From: Terriglobia bacterium
Lineage (GTDB): Bacteria; Acidobacteriota; Terriglobia; Bryobacterales; Bryobacteraceae
Assembly: GCA_020073265.1 (NCBI GenBank)
Contig: JAIQFN010000023.1
Coordinates: 24,738-88,737, forward strand
Reading direction: 5' to 3'
Length of the DNA: 64,000 nt
Shown one piece after another: positions 62,462-64,000 of this stretch. Each line of letters opens with the position of its first letter. Position 1 is the first letter of the stretch. A model generated the notes under the pieces. The model ran no database searches, was not told the origin of the DNA, and saw only the letters and a list, made by a program, of their open reading frames with translations. Made by a program: the position numbers and the translations under genes.

Positions 62462-63949
62462 GTGAAAGCCATTGCCGCAATAGCCGTACTAGCCTTCGCC
62501 GGTTCAGCCGCGGCGCAGAATTCACCAGACGACCTCATCCAGGCCATCCGAACCGACAACCTGGCGCTGCTCAAGTCCCGCCTCACGAAAGGCGCCGACG
62601 TGAATGCGCGCGATTCGCGCGGCGACACGCTCCTGATGCTGGCCGCGGCCTACGGCACCCCCGAAGCCGTGAAGCTGTTGCTCGACGCCGGCGCCGACGT
62701 CAAAGCGAAGAACCAGTTCGACGCCACCGCCCTCATCTTTGGCGCGAACCATCCGCAAAAGGCGCGCATGCTGGTGGAAAAAGGCGCGGACGTCAACGCT
62801 CGCAGCAAGCAGGGCCGCACTCCGCTGATGATCGCGGCCACCTGCGATGGCTGCGTCGACACCGTCCGCCTGCTGATCGGTAAAGGCGCCGATGTGAAGG
62901 CCAAGGATTTTCGCGACACCACCGCATTGTACTCGGCCTCAGAGGCCAACGATATCGATACCATCCAGCTACTCCTCGAAAAAGGCGCCGATCCGGATTC
63001 CGGAGGCGTGGGTGGTTACACCGCTCTGATGTCCGCCGCGTCTTTTTGCAATCTGCCAGCGATCCGCCTGCTGCTGTCGAAAGGCGCGGATGTGAACGCG
63101 GCCAGCACTTTTGGCGGCCGGGTGAAGTTCGGCCCGATCCAGTTGATCCACATCACGCCCTTGATGGCCGCAGCGCCCTACTGCCAGGCCGACGTGCTTA
63201 GGGCGCTGCTGGACGCCGGCGCGAAGATCAACGAGAAGGATTCACGCAACATGACCGCGTTGATGCTCGCCCTCGGTTCCGAGCATCAGGATCCGGAAGT
63301 CGTCAGCCTGCTGCTCAGCTCCAGAGCGGACCCGAACGTCATAAGCACCATGGGCGAAACGGCGCTCGATTGGGCCCAGAAATTCGGCAATCGGCAGATT
63401 ATCGCAGTTCTGCGTGCCGGTGGCGCGCGGACTGGCGACGCGTTCACGCCGCCCGAACGCAAGAGCTCCGGCGCGCGTAGCGTCCGGCAAGCAGTCGAGA
63501 GCGCAGTCGCGCTGCTGCAGCGCTCTTCCACCGAGTTCTTCAAGCAAAGCGGCTGCGTGGGATGCCATCACCAGCCCTTCACCACCATGGCGGTCGCGGC
63601 CGCTCATGCGAACGGAGTTGGCTTCGACGAGACCGCGGCCAAAGAGCAAATCGGCATGATCAAGGCGCTGGAGATTCAACGCCAGGAGCCCTTGCTGGAG
63701 CGCATCGAAACCGGAGGATTCACGGACCCGCCAGTTTACTCTTTGCTGGCCGCCGGTGCGGCGCAGTTTCCGGCCAGCCTGGATACCGATACGGTGTCGC
63801 TGTACGTCGCCGGCGCGCAGCATCGCGATGGCACCTGGCGATTACCCGAGTTTCCCCGTGCGCCGTCCGCGGAGGGCGTGATTGCCCGGACCGCGTTTAC
63901 CGCGCGCGTGCTGCAACTCTACGGCTCTCCGGCGAAGAAATCTGCCTGA
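62462..63949 (+). CDS. Secreted ankyrin-repeat protein with a c-type heme motif
   Basis: 495 residues visible from GTG at 62462. A signal peptide (KAIAAIAVLAFAGSAAAQ) is followed by about nine ankyrin repeats (LLDAGADVKAKNQFDATALI and similar). After residue 340 comes a non-ankyrin part with a CVGCHH heme-binding motif (Cys365, Cys368, His369) and then a start of repeat-like helices (DGTWRLPEFPRAPSAEGVIA) resembling prenyltransferase/squalene-cyclase-type domains. It is probably a periplasmic binding or electron-transfer protein. The TGA at 63947-63949 may be a frameshift: the next frame stays open and protein-like to the window end. Confidence 0.85.
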   Translation: MKAIAAIAVLAFAGSAAAQNSPDDLIQAIRTDNLALLKSRLTKGADVNARDSRGDTLLMLAAAYGTPEAVKLLLDAGADVKAKNQFDATALIFGANHPQKARMLVEKGADVNARSKQGRTPLMIAATCDGCVDTVRLLIGKGADVKAKDFRDTTALYSASEANDIDTIQLLLEKGADPDSGGVGGYTALMSAASFCNLPAIRLLLSKGADVNAASTFGGRVKFGPIQLIHITPLMAAAPYCQADVLRALLDAGAKINEKDSRNMTALMLALGSEHQDPEVVSLLLSSRADPNVISTMGETALDWAQKFGNRQIIAVLRAGGARTGDAFTPPERKSSGARSVRQAVESAVALLQRSSTEFFKQSGCVGCHHQPFTTMAVAAAHANGVGFDETAAKEQIGMIKALEIQRQEPLLERIETGGFTDPPVYSLLAAGAAQFPASLDTDTVSLYVAGAQHRDGTWRLPEFPRAPSAEGVIARTAFTARVLQLYGSPAKKSA

Positions 63950-64000
63950 TGCGGCAGTGCGCGAGAGCCGCGACCGGGTGCGCTCGGCGCTCCGCAACTG

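Overview
The window is GC-rich and densely coded, and it looks chromosomal. It most resembles an Acidobacteriota genome of the Solibacter/Bryobacterales type. Several things point that way: a serine/threonine kinase with a Pro/Ala-rich extracytoplasmic tail, secreted beta-propeller and outer-membrane families, an alternative complex III (ACIII) operon joined to a caa3-type oxidase, a dispersed 'CTCCCTAACGGT..CGGCTCGG' repeat that I remember from such genomes, and many small proteins of unknown function. The taxonomy is inference from gene content. No rRNA, tRNA, CRISPR array, prophage or insertion sequence was found.

Layout. 1-9.9 kb: end of an RNA helicase, a UPF0104 membrane protein, an RRM protein, a lipid-modification group (cyclopropane synthase overlapping a geranylgeranyl-reductase-like flavoprotein, with a divergent phospholipid N-methyltransferase-like gene), a secreted protein, a YVTN beta-propeller, a broken gene remnant, a TonB-domain protein, a YwiC-like protein and rpmE. 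9.9-10.6 kb: a non-coding-looking stretch that holds a complete leftward micro-gene (promoter, Shine-Dalgarno, 21-codon Cys-containing ORF, hairpin). 10.6-18.6 kb: MFS transporter, dacB, hemL, a MauE-thioredoxin fusion and a histidine kinase. 18.8-24.6 kb: Ser/Thr kinase, then phosphoketolase and acetate kinase, which together turn sugar phosphates into acetate plus ATP. 24.6-29.4 kb: a leftward operon of response regulator, porin-like protein, cupredoxin-like protein and sensor kinase. 29.5-32.1 kb: an AraC regulator and three small genes.

32.2-37.6 kb is a leftward formate dehydrogenase-N operon (alpha, beta, gamma, fdhE). Its alpha subunit is read through an in-frame UGA that is almost certainly selenocysteine. 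It should pass electrons from periplasmic formate to quinone. 37.8-43.4 kb: a PilZ protein overlapping a degenerate receiver, an aminotransferase, a GNAT protein and an AidB-like acyl-CoA dehydrogenase. 43.7-56.7 kb: an ECF-type sigma factor, then a 12-gene operon actABCDEF - small membrane protein - sco - coxBACD. This encodes a complete quinol-to-oxygen chain (ACIII plus A2-type caa3 oxidase). 56.8-64 kb: a methyltransferase, a polytopic GT-C-like protein, a PYROXD2-like flavoprotein, phosphomannomutase/phosphoglucomutase, and an ankyrin protein with a c-type heme motif that runs to the window edge.

Four copies of a double-palindrome repeat (about 48 bp) sit in gaps between genes. Many genes have a TAnAAT box only 5-9 bases before the start codon, which suggests short-leader or leaderless mRNAs.
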